This document shows positions 1-13,203 of a stretch of DNA of 64,000 nucleotides, piece after piece. The notes beneath the pieces are model-generated. The model was not told the origin of the DNA and ran no database searches. It worked only from the letters and a program-made list of their open reading frames with translations. Source of the stretch: Zhengitettix transpicula. Taxonomy: Eukaryota > Arthropoda > Insecta > Orthoptera > Tetrigidae. How positions within the stretch are numbered: position 1 is the stretch's first letter; every line of letters starts with the position of its first letter. The DNA lies in the NCBI GenBank assembly GCA_037074705.1, contig CM073591.1, positions 96,338,532-96,402,531 on the forward strand. Direction: 5' to 3'. Made by a program: the position numbers and the translations under genes.

Positions 1-1245
1 AATTAATTAAACTCAGTGACAATCCCGATAGTTTCTGGTTTCTTTTTATGTAATGCTACTTCACGCCCACCCTTATGAGTCCGAAAGGGGTTGAAATTAT
101 ACATAGAGAACATGTAGGGAAGTTTTATTAATCTAATTCATCCCGAAATATATTTAATCGACGCAAAAAACAACCGGTCAACTCATCCCAACCCAGCCGA
201 TACCCGCGCGTTGTCCAGATTGTCATAAATAAATTCAGGGACATCCATTACCTTCGATTTGACTCGAATCTTGGTTGTTTTCCCGTTATTTTCAAGGAAA
301 TGCCCTCCAGCCCCACCCCTATCATGCCTACAAACAACATCGGTAGAAATACTATCAACGTCAATGGTCCCGGCATTTATTTATTCCACGCTAATATCGA
401 TGATTTAACATGTTAGAAAATTTCCATCCCATCCACTCCCTCCCATTGGGGCTAAATGGCCAATTTGATGCTATAATTGAACTGGATGACATCCATAACC
501 TTGGATTTGACTCCAATCTCGGTTGTATTCGCGTTATTTTATTGCAGCGTTCCTCTACCCAACACCTAAAAGTGCTCTACTGATAATCCCGACACGCTTC
601 TGGGGGTGGTAGACGCGTCTCACCCCAACAGTCGGTAGAAACACTATCAATATCTGTGACCCCTAAAAATATTTATCCGACTGAAATATCGACTGTTTTA
701 GCATGTTTAAATATTTCAACCCCCGTCCGCCCCCGCTTCTGGGGGTGGTAGACGCGTCTCACCACGACAGTGTTTGTTTCCTGGTCGCAAAGAGCACGTG
801 TACGAAATTTGGTAAAATTTGATCCACCGGTATAGATTTGTATTCTCTACCCCAAACGCTAGGGGTGCTCTTTCCCCAGGGTGTAAAGGTAGAAAATTAT
901 ATTCAGATATCATCAGTGGAAAAACTATAAATATCTTTGACCCCTAATAATATTTGTCCGACTGAAATATCGACTGTTTTAGCATGTTCAAATATTTCCA
1001 CCCCCGTCCATTCCCGCTTCTGGGGGTGGTAGACGCGTCTCACCCCGACAGTGTTTGTTTCCTGGTCGCAAAGAACACGTGTACGAAATTTGGTGAAATT
1101 TTCTCCAGCGGTGTAGATTTGTATAACGAACATACAAATATACAAATATACAAACATACAAATATACAAACATACAAACATAAAAACATATAAACATACA
1201 AACATACATACATACATACACTCATTTTTATTTATAAAATTAAAC
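1..1245. repeat. ~280 bp tandem repeat array, block 1
   Basis: Degenerate tandem units with recurring anchors such as GACTGTTTTAGCATGTT (near 692 and 971) and GGGGTGGTAGACGCGTCTCA. Anchor spacing is about 280 bp. The first 600 bp are more diverged but still show related pieces (CCAATCTCGGTTGTATTCGC, CATCGGTAGAAACACTATCAA). The block closes with a microsatellite and a TTTTTATTTATAA tail. Short reading frames are open on both strands because the GC-rich half of the unit lacks stops, but none has a protein-like conservation pattern. Satellite-like DNA or the tandem core of a larger mobile element are both possible. Confidence 0.8.
1130..1220. repeat. Microsatellite (ACATACAAAT-type)
   Basis: Run of CATACAAATATACAAA-like words at the end of array block 1. 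It follows a unit that changes from the usual sequence at GTGTAGATTTGTATAACGAA. The same junction recurs at the end of block 2, so the microsatellite is part of the repeat family's terminus. Confidence 0.9.
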
Positions 1246-2582
1246 GTCGTCATTAATGGAAACAACATCGGTTAAAATAGTATGAATAACACCACCCCTA
1301 AATCTGCTAATTTCCCGTGGTGGAAAGGGTTGAATTTTTACTCATATCACATCGGTAGAAACACTATAAATCCAGTTTACCCATAAACACATAACATTTT
1401 GGCAGTTTTAGAATAATAGACAATTCTCACCCCCAGCCCTAACCAAGCTCACCACTAATGTCTAAAGGGATTTATATTTTCAACAACATCCGTTGAAATA
1501 GTATTCACGTAATTCTCCTCCAAGAACGCGCAAGAACTGACTATTTATCTCCCCTTCCAACGCCCACCCTTTCGGGTTAAATGGGCAATTCAAAATATTT
1601 ATCCGAAGTAAACTCACTGACATCCATAACCTTCGATTTGACTCCAAACTCTGTTGTATTCGCGTTATTTTTCTGTAAAGCAACTCCACCCCAAACCCTA
1701 AGGGTGCCCTTTTCCCAGGCCGTAGGAGATGAATATTATATTCAGATAACATCGGTAGAAACAGAATCAATATCTGTGACCCCTAAAAATATTTATCCGA
1801 CTGAAATATCGACTGTTTTAGCATGTTTAAATATTTCAACCCCCGTCCGCCCCCGCTTCTGGGGGTGGTAGACGCGTCTCACCACGACAGTGTTTGTTTC
1901 CTGGTCGCAAAGAGCACGTGTACGAAATTTGGTAAAATTTGATCCACCGGTATAGATTTGTATTCTCCACCCCAAACGCTAGGGGTGCTCTTTCCCCAGG
2001 CTGTAGAGGTTGAAAATTATATTCAGATATCATCAGTGGAAAGACTATAAATATCTTTGACCCCTAAAAATATTTACTTGACTGAAATATCGACTGTTTT
2101 AGCATGTTTAAATATTTCCACCCCCGCTTCTAAGGGTGGTAGGCGCGTCTCACCCCAACAGTGTTGTTTTCCTGGTCGTAAAGAACACGTGTACGAAATT
2201 TGGTTAAATTTGATCCACCGGTATAGATTTGTATTCTCCACCCCAAACCCTAAGGGTGCCCTTTTCCCAGGGTGTAGGGGATGAAAATTATATTCAGAAA
2301 ACATCGGTAGAAACACCATCAATATCTTGGACCCCTAAAAATTATTATCTGACTAAAATATCGGCTGTTTTAGCATGTTTAAATATTTCAACCCCCGTGC
2401 AACCCCGCTTCTGGGGGTGGTAGACATGTCTCACCCCGACAGTGTTTGTTTCCTGGTCGTAAAGAACACGTGTACGAAATTTGGTGACATTTGCTCTACC
2501 GGTGTAGATTTGTATAACGAACATACAAATATACAAACATACAAACATACAAACAAACATACATACACTCTTTTTTATTTAT
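1246..2582. repeat. ~280 bp tandem repeat array, block 2
   Basis: Second block with anchors near 1,811, 2,092 and 2,367 (spacing 281 and 275 bp). The segment about 1,758-2,077 is almost identical to about 639-958 in block 1, an offset of 1,119 bp, or four units. This suggests a higher-order period or a recent segmental copy. The block ends at 2,520-2,582 with the same microsatellite and TTTTTATTTATAA tail as block 1. Confidence 0.78.
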
Positions 2583-4614
2583 AAGATAAATAATATCATG
2601 TAAATAAAATACATTAAATTTAATCATTTCGTATTCATATTTCTTATTTTTGAAAATATTACCTGATTGCCGATATTATATTAAATAAGAAAAGGATGTA
2701 ATGTACCATTTGTTTTTGTACCTCGTCAGTAGAAAAAAATTCCTACTCCTGCATATTGACATGAGACTTATATTCTCAGTAAGGACCGTGATTCGTGATT
2801 AGTAATCTCAAATTTTCAAAATATCATTCATAATTTTGGTGGCATAAAAACGTGTGACAAGTGCAAAACAACAACTTTCGTGGTCCTCCTTTGTTAATAA
2901 TTTAAACGTTCTACAAAATGTAATTATCCTCCTCTCTTATTATTAATATAATTGTTTAACTTTGTGAACAATAATTTTTCGTATTTTATTTACTTTTTGT
3001 CTGGATAAAATGACTCCATTTTTAGTAACATAAATAATAATTTTAAGCGCTAGCGTCACCGGTTGCATACTTTTCAGGTAACGTGTATTGCGGGATGCCT
3101 AGAAAACTTGCAAACAGTCACGATTTGTTTCCTCAAAAACTTTTACTGTTAAACTCCACGATTCATGTGTGGGAAACGTTTGTGTATCAATCTCTGGTTG
3201 CTGTGTAAGGTATTTAAATAACTAATTACACATTACGCCAACACGATGATAAATAATATGCGACGTAAAATAAATTACACGAGTTGGCACCGAAAGTCAC
3301 AATTACGGTTTGAGGGTCCCTCAAGCCTAGAACAATACCAACGACAGTAATTATGCACATGAGTTGTGATTACCCTCGTGGCTGGTGCTCCTGGTATCTG
3401 TTTGGCTAATGTCATTCTTTTACAGTAAAGTTTGTGTAATCCAGTCTTTCAGTCATGGCCTAATCCTTGGCAGTACCGGGGACTTGGCGGATTACACAGT
3501 CCTTTGTCACTGGTATTCGGAAGAATGGCTACCCTGTGCAGCTCGTCGACGTCTCTGCGCGCCGTTCCTCACTTTTCGCGCAGTAATCACATTAACTTTG
3601 CATTACCTCCTAATGGTGGCTTTATCCCAAAAGCTATGACTAATAAAATATCGGGAGGTCGTTTCAGGCACAGTGGATCTTTAGAAGAAGGGTTTGAGAG
3701 AAATTCCACCCAGAGCTGCTTCGTAAAGTGGTCCACACTAAAATCAGAAGGCTTCAAAGGCGTGCCAACTGCAAAAATTTTCACTTAAAAAAAGTACATA
3801 CTTCACGAAATTATTGGGAATTTATGCAGTTTTTCTAATTTATTACCTTATTTACTTATAAATTGTAGATTGCTCTTAAACATGATCTAAAAGTTGGGTT
3901 AGCGAATTTTATCTATGGGACGAAATATCCATTAAAAATACCTAGGAGATTCCAAAACAAATCACTAATTCTTTGATTGAGATTTTAGCTAAAATTAATG
4001 GAATTTCATTCACGTGATTTCACCAATTCTTAAAAAAAATTATAATAATAGTTTTTTTCATTAATAAGATTCATTGGATAAAAACGATTTGTTTCTACTG
4101 GGTAAACCGGCAATATTTCTGAAATACAAACAAATTAGTCGCCTTTTTGCGTATATTGTATAAACTGAAACAGGATGGACGTTAACATATATTAACACTA
4201 ATTTAATTACTTATTTTCATTAATAATTATATCTGTTCATATATTTGTATTAATTTATGAAATTTGAAAGTGTCATTATAATTCATGGATAAACTAACAA
4301 TACAGTTTGTGAATTTATTTATTAATAATCTACAATCTGTTCAGAAATATGTAAAATCTGTAGCCAAAATAACTACATAAACTCATTAGCTTAAATTAAT
4401 TTATAAACTCTTTCGAATGAAGGAGCATGAGGCCTAATATTTATAATTTGGTGTATCTGACAAATATTAAAATAATTAAATGAGTACCAATTTTATTGTC
4501 AGAGTATCTATAATATTTCATTAAATACCTAACCATTTCAATATTACTTTAATTCTTGGTCAAAATTCAGAAGATTTTCATAAAATAATTCATTTATAAT
4601 AAGGATTCTAATTA
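2583..4614. other. AT-rich DNA without recognised gene
   Basis: No conserved coding region, tRNA or known element ends were recognised. A somewhat GC-richer patch at about 3,290-3,790 contains a 118-codon frame listed separately. The rest is AT-rich with short A/T runs. Confidence 0.6.
3432..3788 (+). CDS. Unrecognised 118-aa reading frame, doubtful
   Basis: An open frame in a locally GC-richer patch. It is preceded by a pyrimidine tract ending in TTTTACAG at about 3,417-3,424, which could be a splice acceptor. I recognise no domain or motif. The composition (many Ser, Phe and Pro residues) is not distinctive, and another 84-codon frame overlaps it on the same strand, which argues for chance openness. 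It may be an exon or a decayed repeat. Confidence 0.12.
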   Translation: MCNPVFQSWPNPWQYRGLGGLHSPLSLVFGRMATLCSSSTSLRAVPHFSRSNHINFALPPNGGFIPKAMTNKISGGRFRHSGSLEEGFERNSTQSCFVKWSTLKSEGFKGVPTAKIFT

Positions 4615-4858
4615 ATGGAATATTAATTCCGGATTTTACTCCAATCTCGGTTGTTTTCACACTACTTTTTTATAATACCCTTCCACACCATCAATAAATG
4701 TTCTTTATTCCTACGCCGAAAGGGGCTGAAATTATATACAAAAACATCAGGATTAACACTTTCAACATAATTTAACCAGAAAAATATTTGCCCGACGACT
4801 GTTTTAGAATGTTTCATAATACCGGCACAGTGTTTGTTTCCGGGTTGCAAGAAACACG
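4615..4858. repeat. Dispersed copy of the ~280 bp repeat unit
   Basis: This matches the 1-2,582 array in order: CCAATCTCGGTTGT, a CATCAGGATTAACAC-like variant of the CATCGGTAGAAACAC block, CGACTGTTTTAGAATGTTT, and CAGTGTTTGTTTCC. It lies about 2 kb from the array and is cut at 4,858 by a poly(T)-led retroposon copy. The family is therefore not confined to one tandem array. Confidence 0.65.
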
Positions 4859-5108
4859 TTTTTTTTTGTTTTATTTTTTTAGGGCAACAGGCTACATGAG
4901 GGTAATCCACGTTGTGCAACTTCCCTTTAATAGCATAGGAAGGGATTTGAAAGGGGGGATGCGGAAGGGTAGAGGAAGGTAGCCAAGGGTTACTAGGGCC
5001 CCAGGGCTATATTTTAAGGATCCTACCTGGCATTCGCCCAAAGAAATGCAGGGAAAACCTGCCCCACGCCCTTCCGATAGCAGGAGAGGAGTTTTCTGTG
5101 GGGACGCA
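4859..5108 (-). mobile_element. Poly(A) retroposon family copy 1, 5'-truncated
   Basis: Read on the minus strand it ends in the subfamily A terminus (CATGTAGCCTGTTGCCCTAA) followed by an A-rich tail, seen here as a T-rich run at 4,859-4,880. Compared with full copies it stops at the GTCCCCACAG block, so the 5' half is missing. It also lacks an internal stretch of about 60 bp between the GCAGGGAAAACC block and GCCCCACGCCCTTCC. It is inserted at the end of a dispersed ~280 bp unit. No coding capacity. Confidence 0.85.
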
Positions 5109-7410
5109 TAATCTATGTTTTGTATGCTGGACATACACTCAAATTGCACATATACACAGAAACAAACAGTCTATATTATTTATTAGATAAGATAGTTATC
5201 TCTTTACAATTACATATGTATATATTTATACCTCAAGTACATTAAGAATAAATAAAAAATATGCTTCGATTAAAACTAACTTATTTTGCATTATAATGCA
5301 AAAGTTAAATTATAAAATGATAATTTTTCTGGTATTGAGAAACTCAGAAGTGTTATGAATGTATTTGCGACAGTAAGACAACAAAACAAGTCTCATGTGT
5401 ATTGGAACACTTCATATTTGAATGCACCGGTTTCAACAAGCAAAGATATCAAATCCTCGGAATACCTAACACCATCAAAGAACACAGCATCAAAGGAAGC
5501 CTTGCTTAAAACCCTAAAATATTTCATAGAAATCAATGTATTTAACAAAACCTATTTCATTTATTCTCCGAACAGTTAACCATTTTTGATAATTGCTTCG
5601 TCGCTAATAACAAGTTGATACCATTGTAAAGTAAATAAAGAAAAATGAATCGCATATTTGACAAAGAACTTGAACTTGTTCCCCAAATGGCAAAATTTTG
5701 TTACAAATTATATACTGGATATTATTGCTCTTGGAAGGGCTGCTGGACGTAATGGTTTCTATCATCAACAATGTAGTTATGTTTCTGTGTGACACTGACT
5801 TATATTTTCACATTTATTTGAAGATTTACCTTCTCAAATTCATTAAGAAATTAAATCATATTCATAATTTCTTCAAAAGTCACTTTGACTGAATATGAAG
5901 CACATATTTTAAAATATTTAGACTTGTCATGTGAGGTAATGTAATATAATTTTATCAATTAATATACAGAATTAATAATTTTGAAAAATTTAAATTTGTT
6001 AAATAATATGAATTTGTAATCAGCATAATGAAAATACAGACTCTTATAAATTTAGTTTTCCTTGTTTTTTCGGTTTTTATTGGCTATGAAATTTTTGTAA
6101 TATTGGTATTAAATCTATGAATCAGTTTTGTTTTTGTAGTCGAAAAGCTATTTGTATCCAATTAGGTCACCACGAAGTTGTTTTATATTATTGTTATTTT
6201 CAATTAGTATTTGGCAAAGGTGGTGTTAATTTTATATTGAACAATATTCTAGTTGGCGTCTTCAGTCGTTAGGAAAACTGTAATTGTATTCTTGCTTAAT
6301 TCTCTCCTCTAGCAGCCGCACTGTGCCAAGTCATGTTTTGTAGATTTGCCCTGCAGTTGTACAAAGCAGTCACGCTCTTTCTCCGTCAGATGCTATCAGT
6401 GGTACTGAGGCGAGTAAGTGGAAGGACAGGATGTGGTACGAAAAATGAATGTCAAACACGCGATAGGTCTGCGAACCTCGCTGTCCGCGGGGGAGAATAT
6501 ACGAGTCTGATACTCTTATATTCAGAGCATGAACTTCGCTCTTTTCTTTACATTTCAGAGCTATGTCTGGTCGAAGAGGCTGAAACGCATTTCTTTCTAG
6601 AGATAATAAATTGAGTTGTCCATAATGAATACATGTTTAAACATCCAACCATACATTAACAATTATGCAGAATAAAGCTAAAAAAAATGCTCAACACGAA
6701 CACGCTAATTCAAAGAAACACCACTCATAATATAATAATATTTACGTGCAATGTAAATATAATAGTGTGAAATTTAATTATTAGGTTCATAAAAATTACA
6801 CCACAAGCCGTAGATGACAAAAAATGTTACATAATTCATAATTGAGTGACTAGTGATTTACTTTTCAATTGGTGGCGATTTTGATAGAAAAATAAATATG
6901 TATGGTAACGGGATCTTCAGGCATTTTACTGAAAATGAGATATAAATATAAAATGCCTATCTATAATTTTTATTGTACAGTTAATCGTTTTGTCCTATTC
7001 ACAGCATCGAAAATTCCTGAATAACCTAGTGATTTACCATTTGCAATTTATGCAAAGATAGAGAATATGTTTATGGGAGAGAATATTCTGCTCATGCTTG
7101 AACGCATCACTTTTAATAATAGAAAAAGTTCATTATAGCAAGAAAGAGCTTTAAATTTATAATCAGCTTCGTCATTATCTGTTTACGTTTCCTTGTTCAA
7201 AGTAACATTTTCATTTTTATATCACATGAAAACTATTCTAATAAAGAAAATGTTTAACATTCGATGTAAAAATTTATTCTTACTAATTAAAATGTTTTTT
7301 TTTTTTTAAGAAAAACAAAGTTTCGCGTCCATTAATTATGATACGTAAAGCCAAAAATATACATAGTGGTTTCTAAAATATTTGTAAATAATTTTCCTTT
7401 ACATATATAA
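5109..7410. other. AT-rich DNA, possible LINE tail, weak ORF
   Basis: Mostly AT-rich with no clear gene. A possible LINE C-terminus is listed at 5,355-5,579. Positions 6,310-6,620 are GC-richer and hold an unrecognised 93-codon frame on the plus strand (6,333-6,614) with a GTAAGT in its middle. No homology was recognised. Confidence 0.55.
5355..5579 (+). pseudogene. Possible C-terminal end of a LINE polyprotein
   Basis: A 74-codon frame. Its pattern of an aromatic/His segment (SHVYWNTSYLNAP), a polar stretch, then ALLKTLKYFIEINVFNK resembles the very end of RNase H-bearing LINE proteins, where a Cys/His-containing segment is followed by a short hydrophobic helix before the stop. The expected Cys residues are missing. 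No upstream reverse transcriptase was seen. This is a family-resemblance call only. Confidence 0.3.
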
Positions 7411-8182
7411 TGTAATACTAATTAGAGGCCATTAATTGTTTTAATATAATTGGATTTTTAGCAGTAAATTTCTGGAAAGCAACAATCACGGCTCTTTGAC
7501 GGTAAAAGTTGTTGGAAACCGCGCGCTCGTACGGAAGTCAGTCTGGCAAAAGTTTTGAGAGAGAGAGGAGGTCCGGCGAACGTTTCGTATAAAGATATCG
7601 AGGAGACATACGTCCGTGGGCTGACCGAGGGAGCGGCTGATCCCGAAATTCCAGGTGGAATAACAACGAGAACTACGACCGTGTTTATTAAAAATGATGT
7701 GTAGAATCAGTGAATAACTGCCTTTTTAGTGAGTTGTGCCCTCAAGTTCCAAGAATCAGATCTAATACCAGAATGACCTTCATGAGTACAAAAACAATTA
7801 TTTAAAATCTGTAAACGAGGATTAAAGGTATAAGTCAGATTTCGTTATCTTGTTTAGTTTTCCTTTTCTTTATTGTGTTTAGAATTTATATTCCGTTCAT
7901 TTCAATTTTGATTTGTTCATTAGTTTATTAAATTTAATTGTTCCTACTATCAAGCTCAGTAAAGACCCTAAGAGAAAGAGTAATTAGATGAAATTGTTGT
8001 AAAATTATAAAGTTGTATTTTCCTAGAAAGCCACAAATAAAAAAAAAATATAAAATTTGGTCTGTAAATTTGAGGAAATTAAATGTGCAAAGTGAGGCTG
8101 ATAATTTGTATCTTTGAAGAATAAAAATTTGTTTTTTTAGTTAATTAAGTATTTTTAATTAAAGCCTTCCAGTTTAATCATT

Positions 8183-8185
<3 letters not shown>
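7411..8185 (+). mobile_element. Solo LTR-like unit L1
   Basis: Starts TGTAAT and ends ATTACA, the termini shared by a family of ~0.8-1.0 kb units in this window. It carries the family blocks GGCCATTAATTG near the start, GTCAGATTTCGTTATC, and CAGTAAAGACCCTAAGAG near the end. This copy is shorter (775 bp) and more diverged than L7-L9. The right flank is a TA microsatellite, so a target duplication cannot be judged. There is no internal region or coding sequence. Confidence 0.7.

Positions 8186-8218
<33 letters not shown>
8186..8218. repeat. (TA)n microsatellite
   Basis: Uninterrupted alternating TA run immediately after the right end of LTR-like unit L1. AT-rich alternating targets also flank other members of this family. 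Confidence 0.95.
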
Positions 8219-8221
<3 letters not shown>

Positions 8222-11200
8222 CACTGTTCAATATCGACTGATAGTCATTTAATAAATAAAATTTTCATTTCTTTAAAATTCTGTAATTTTTTCTTTAATT
8301 ATGGGCGGATTATCCTTGAATCGATTACAATAATCTTATGCACAAATATAAATGCATTCACATTATATGCGGCGTTATTATGCAATGGGAGACTGATAGA
8401 CTGTATTCATTTGTTAAACATACCATAGTGAGGACAAGGAGAGAAATTATTGCTCTATGCCAGTACGTAGTTTAGTACACCATATCCTGATATTATTGTC
8501 GAATTCGTAAAATGTTTCTAAATGTATCCGCAAAATTTTTAACTCCTTCTGAACTTCATAACAAATTAAAACAGTCTCTCAATCCCCCATTACATAATAT
8601 CGTTGTTTCTGTTTAAGGCAAAATTAATTTTTTCAGCTTAAATTCTCAGCTTAAACACTTCCATCCAAAATCGTCTAATATATTTTATATTCATAGGTAA
8701 TTTATAAAAAAAATAATTAAATAAGGTTATGAATATAAAAAGGTCATTACAAATTTATTCCGCAAACAAAAGAATGGGGAAAATTAATGATTTAGGTTTC
8801 CGTCTCACATATAAAATTTATTATTGAACGTCTTAAGATTAAGTGTGAAATAAGAAATGAAAAATTAAACCCTAACGTTTCTGATACATTTATATTATAA
8901 TTCAAATTAACGTTTTGTTTATATCCAGACGATTCAATTAAAATACTGTTGAGCCCCTCCCGCCAAGTGGCTCATTATCTAAATGTAATTTTATATAAAG
9001 CGAGTTGTAATATTAACGGCGACAGGGAGAACAAATGAAATGTTGAAAAATTAGGACGTCCCGAACTTTGTATTGTTTATACTATTATAACCAAACATTT
9101 GTTACACTAAAATACATGTTTTCTATAAACTACCTCACTGAATTTTATTGAAATATTTGTCATGTTTACAGGGATATAACACGTAATGTTAAAATTACGC
9201 CCACTTGGTGCCCCTAAAAATTGATAATGTGTGGAATTAATAAGATAAAGTAAAAGTAAATTGATATACTATGAAAAAACTGAGTAATGTCAACTTTAGG
9301 GTTATGTACATTTAAAAAAGTTATAATTCGTGGCGGCATTTTTTATATCACTTTATGATCACAAGAAAATTACAGTTCAGGCTTTCTTTAAAAGGTGAGA
9401 TGCATTATATTAGATATTAAAGCTTTTATGTTTCTGCGTTTTTCTTCAAGATTTTTCAATGGTTTCTTGAGCTGCTATATCAACCGGCTTTGTAACTAAT
9501 TTATTCTGTTACAAGATCCTACCATCGTTTGATGTATTTTAAACCGATCTGCATTTCTTAAACAACCTCAAAACTATGAATTTACTTTTATTCACTATAT
9601 TCATATTATTGTCCCTCGTCTAATATCGGTTATTATTTACCTTTATATTTCTGCCACTGCAGACTGAAACAAACTTAAAAATTAAAAACCTGACGGAGGT
9701 ATTGAATAAATTTATAGGCTGAAAAAATCTTTCATTAATTTGTAATACTGCTTTTATACGTGTGTGACGAGTAGGCGTTAACATTAAAGGCTGTAATTGT
9801 TTCGAAAGAACATACATGTCAAAATTATTCTCAACGTCACAGAAAGTACCAAGGCTTTCGTAAAATAAAATAAAAAATTTGAAATATTTGACTATTCATA
9901 TTATTATAATTAATGAAAATAACTCAAAGTAGTGTCTTCAAAGAGGATAAACTTTTCGCTAGGTATGGAAAATTTCAGTAATTCTACTTCAAGAATAATA
10001 TTAGTGATAGAGAAGGGTTCATGTTTCACTTTTAAATCCCATCCCTGATAATATATTTTCCTCCGCGATTATAAAAAGGAAGAAATTTAAAATCAGTTGA
10101 ATAGATTCTCGAGTAGACAGAATATATTCGTGCTTGTAGTGCCCTTTTTTTATATTCCATTCCTGTACTCTGATGAGAAAATGATTCTATTTGCTCCAGA
10201 ATAACGTGCAAAACATTACATTCATTATTCTGGTGCTCTCAAAGAAAATAAATTTACAATTGTAATTGATAAAAGGTTGTTGGATAATAATACTTTCTCT
10301 CGTCACAAAATACATTACATCATAAACGGAACAACAAAAACGCCGCAAAAGACCATTAGCAGACGTTTTTCGTCCACCTTTATTGCTGAAACGATTAGTT
10401 CTCTCTAAGACAAGAAACTAAATTACGCCCAAATTATGAACACCAAACGCAATAAGTTAATCATCATTATTAATTTGGACAATTATACTTTATCAATGCT
10501 ATTCTCCAGATGAATTAACACCTATAGACGTATGTGACATAACCGTAGGTAAATGCGTAAATTGTTTCTATATTATTCATTTTTTACATATATGTTATGC
10601 TCAGAGGAGAAAATGTATTGTATTTGAGAAAATCAATTAGTAATAATTACTTCAACTTTCTTGGTTTTGTAATGGACAATAGTAAAATTTTTTTATAATA
10701 ATTTATTTAAATTTAAATCTTAATTTACATCTCCGCAAGTGTTTATGGAAGGTCAACAGAAGTCAGTAATTGGTCAAGATTAAATTGAACCGCTTAAAAA
10801 CATGCTCTTTGAAACTTCAAGAAAGGGATGTATTTTGACAGTGACAGCAATTTTAGGAAGACCGGTTTAAAAACAACTACTAAACGAAATTAACTCAGAA
10901 CAGGGCCGATATATTGTTCGGTGAAAGGTGTATCAAATCAAATTACTTGAAACAAAAATATATAATTACCAGAAAATGTCTGTGTCAGAGCATCTACATT
11001 TTGTAGACAGAGAGACAGTTAAGAGGTGTCAATAAAATTTTCCGCAGAAATATTAACAAACATTTGTTATATATTGAAATGAACAGGAATTTGGAGTATT
11101 TCCTATTTATTTTGATTTATTTGGGTTTTGAAATTAATCTATTGTAAAATTATGTTAACATTTTGAACATTATCAGGTAGGCATTGTTTATAGAATCGGT

Positions 11201-11940
11201 TCTCAATAAGCTTAAGGTAGCTTCTCTGATAAAAACTGTAAGCTGTAAAATTAATAATCAGAACTTTATCTGTTAATTACTTTCATAAATCTCCATTATA
11301 CGCAGTATTCCTTTGTAAAGCTATTTTATGAAATCAGATAATCTCGACTCCACAATATTACACTGTTATTAAATTTATGTTTTAAATATTAAAATTTCAA
11401 TCAGATTACGGTGTTTGTCAATTTTATTAAGGGTTTCGTGTTCAAAAACCTTGAATTTGAGATATGATCTGATTAATTAGTCAGCTAATTGCGTCCGACG
11501 CATAAGTATCTGAGTAGTGTGACGTCAGAAACAGCTCATGGCGAACATCATTGTTATTTCTATTTGTATAAAATTAAATTTAACAATTTCTTAATGCGGT
11601 AAGGTTGTGTAGTAAGACTCTAAATTTCATAAATACTTTCTGTAATTTATTATTAATTTTGTTTAATATAATTTACTTGAATTTAATAACACAAAATTGA
11701 TCTGATTGACAAATTATTGATTCCAAACTATAACACACCTCATCTATATGTGCAAAGTGCGCACTGTAAAATAAGATTTATCTTAGGGTTCATTTCAAAA
11801 CGATCTAACATGAAAAGGACAATCAAAACTTTTTTAGAAATGTAATAAAAGACGACCGCCGGATTTGCTAACATAAACTTCAGCCTTTGCCATCGGTAAA
11901 TGGCGAGCCGCGTCCCGTCTTCTTTTGTCTCCTACAGAAA
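8219..11940. other. AT-rich intergenic DNA
   Basis: About 3.7 kb of AT-rich sequence with only short chance frames. No element ends, tRNA or protein motifs were recognised. If ancient elements are present, they are too diverged to see by eye. Confidence 0.6.
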
Positions 11941-13203
11941 ATCCTCAATCGTCCTGTCAGTTTTAGTCACACGGCTTCCTCGGCAGTCACTTTACAATTC
12001 AGAGCTTATTTGATCTGAAGCTCGGCAATCCTCAACCATCTGGATGAGCACAACACCATATTTTGGCTGCATCCAGACGCCTCTTTTCCAAACTCGATCC
12101 TCTCTCTCCGAACGTCCTGTCCGTTTGTACCAAAAGCCTTCCTTGCAGTCTCTGTGAAAATTGAACATATGCGCTGACACTTTCACTTCTTCTCTGACCA
12201 CTCACTGCGTGGTTATGACAGAACAACTGACCCTCTGAAGAGTCCACTTTCCCGCGTCCTGTTCTTTTTTTAATTCCAGTTTAATGTCGCATTAAACTTT
12301 TGGTCATTAGCGACTTGCATCTGTTAAGTTCTACATTTGTATAACAATTAAATTACTTTATACAACACAGTTTTCATAGTAAAGCCTATGAGGTTGTTTA
12401 TTGCTCCTGATGAGTTGCAAATCTCCATCATTGAATGGGGCGGCTATGGTTGATCTTATGGCACTCCGTTCGCTACCAGCCGTAGAATGTCTCCGACGGT
12501 CTAATTCCTAGAATGGCTTACCTGCGGTAGGAGGAAGAAACTTTTGGAAAACAACAGCCCTTTCCATACTTAGCTAATTTATTAAAGATATAAATATGTA
12601 CAAATATAAAATTTTGCCCCCGACTAGCCAGTTATGAAAATCTCAGGTATGTTGTGGCAAACTATGTCCGGGAAACGAATTTTATAACAAGTGCTCTACG
12701 CAACCATGAAACATGCGATATTGGTTACCAGACTGGGGTCTCAGCAACACAGCGACGTCCCTCGCAGCTGGTCATCGATTGGAGTGTTTGGTGGAGTCTC
12801 GCTAATAAATTCTTGAAAAACCAAGAGAAACCGCTCACTGCAACCTCTCCAGTCAGAATGCCTGACCAGGCATCCACTTCTCCCGATCTGTGAGACCAAC
12901 TGTTTCTCTATTGGTCCATTTAATCTGTTATGGACCAATCACAGGTCTTAGACAAACCGACGTAGAGAATTTAAACAGCGAGACCCTCTCCCCCTTCTGT
13001 TTGCTGACGGGAAAACCCGCCGATGGAGGTACAGTTACAACCCCCAGCCTGACTGGCACCAAACGGTACTTTCCGCTGATGTTGGCTAAACATGATTGCT
13101 CACGCGTTTAAACAAACTGACTAAAATATCAGTATAATCAATGAAAAGACGCCTATCCTAAATAACGCGCTATAATCTTCTTATCTCGCTATATTTGGGG
13201 CAG
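11941..13203. other. GC-richer patches, unassigned
   Basis: Two patches (about 11,880-12,260 and 12,640-13,110) have more balanced composition and frames of 60-80 codons on both strands, overlapping each other. I recognise no domain. Overlapping frames on opposite strands suggest decayed element sequence or non-coding DNA rather than exons. Confidence 0.4.

Noticed and set aside
1130..1220. Telomere-like repeat
   Set aside because: The units are irregular ACATACAAAT-type words, not TTAGG or TTAGGG.
716..2560. Numerous 60-120 codon frames on both strands in the tandem array
   Set aside because: They recur because the repeat recurs, overlap in several frames, and show no domain; treated as repeat sequence.
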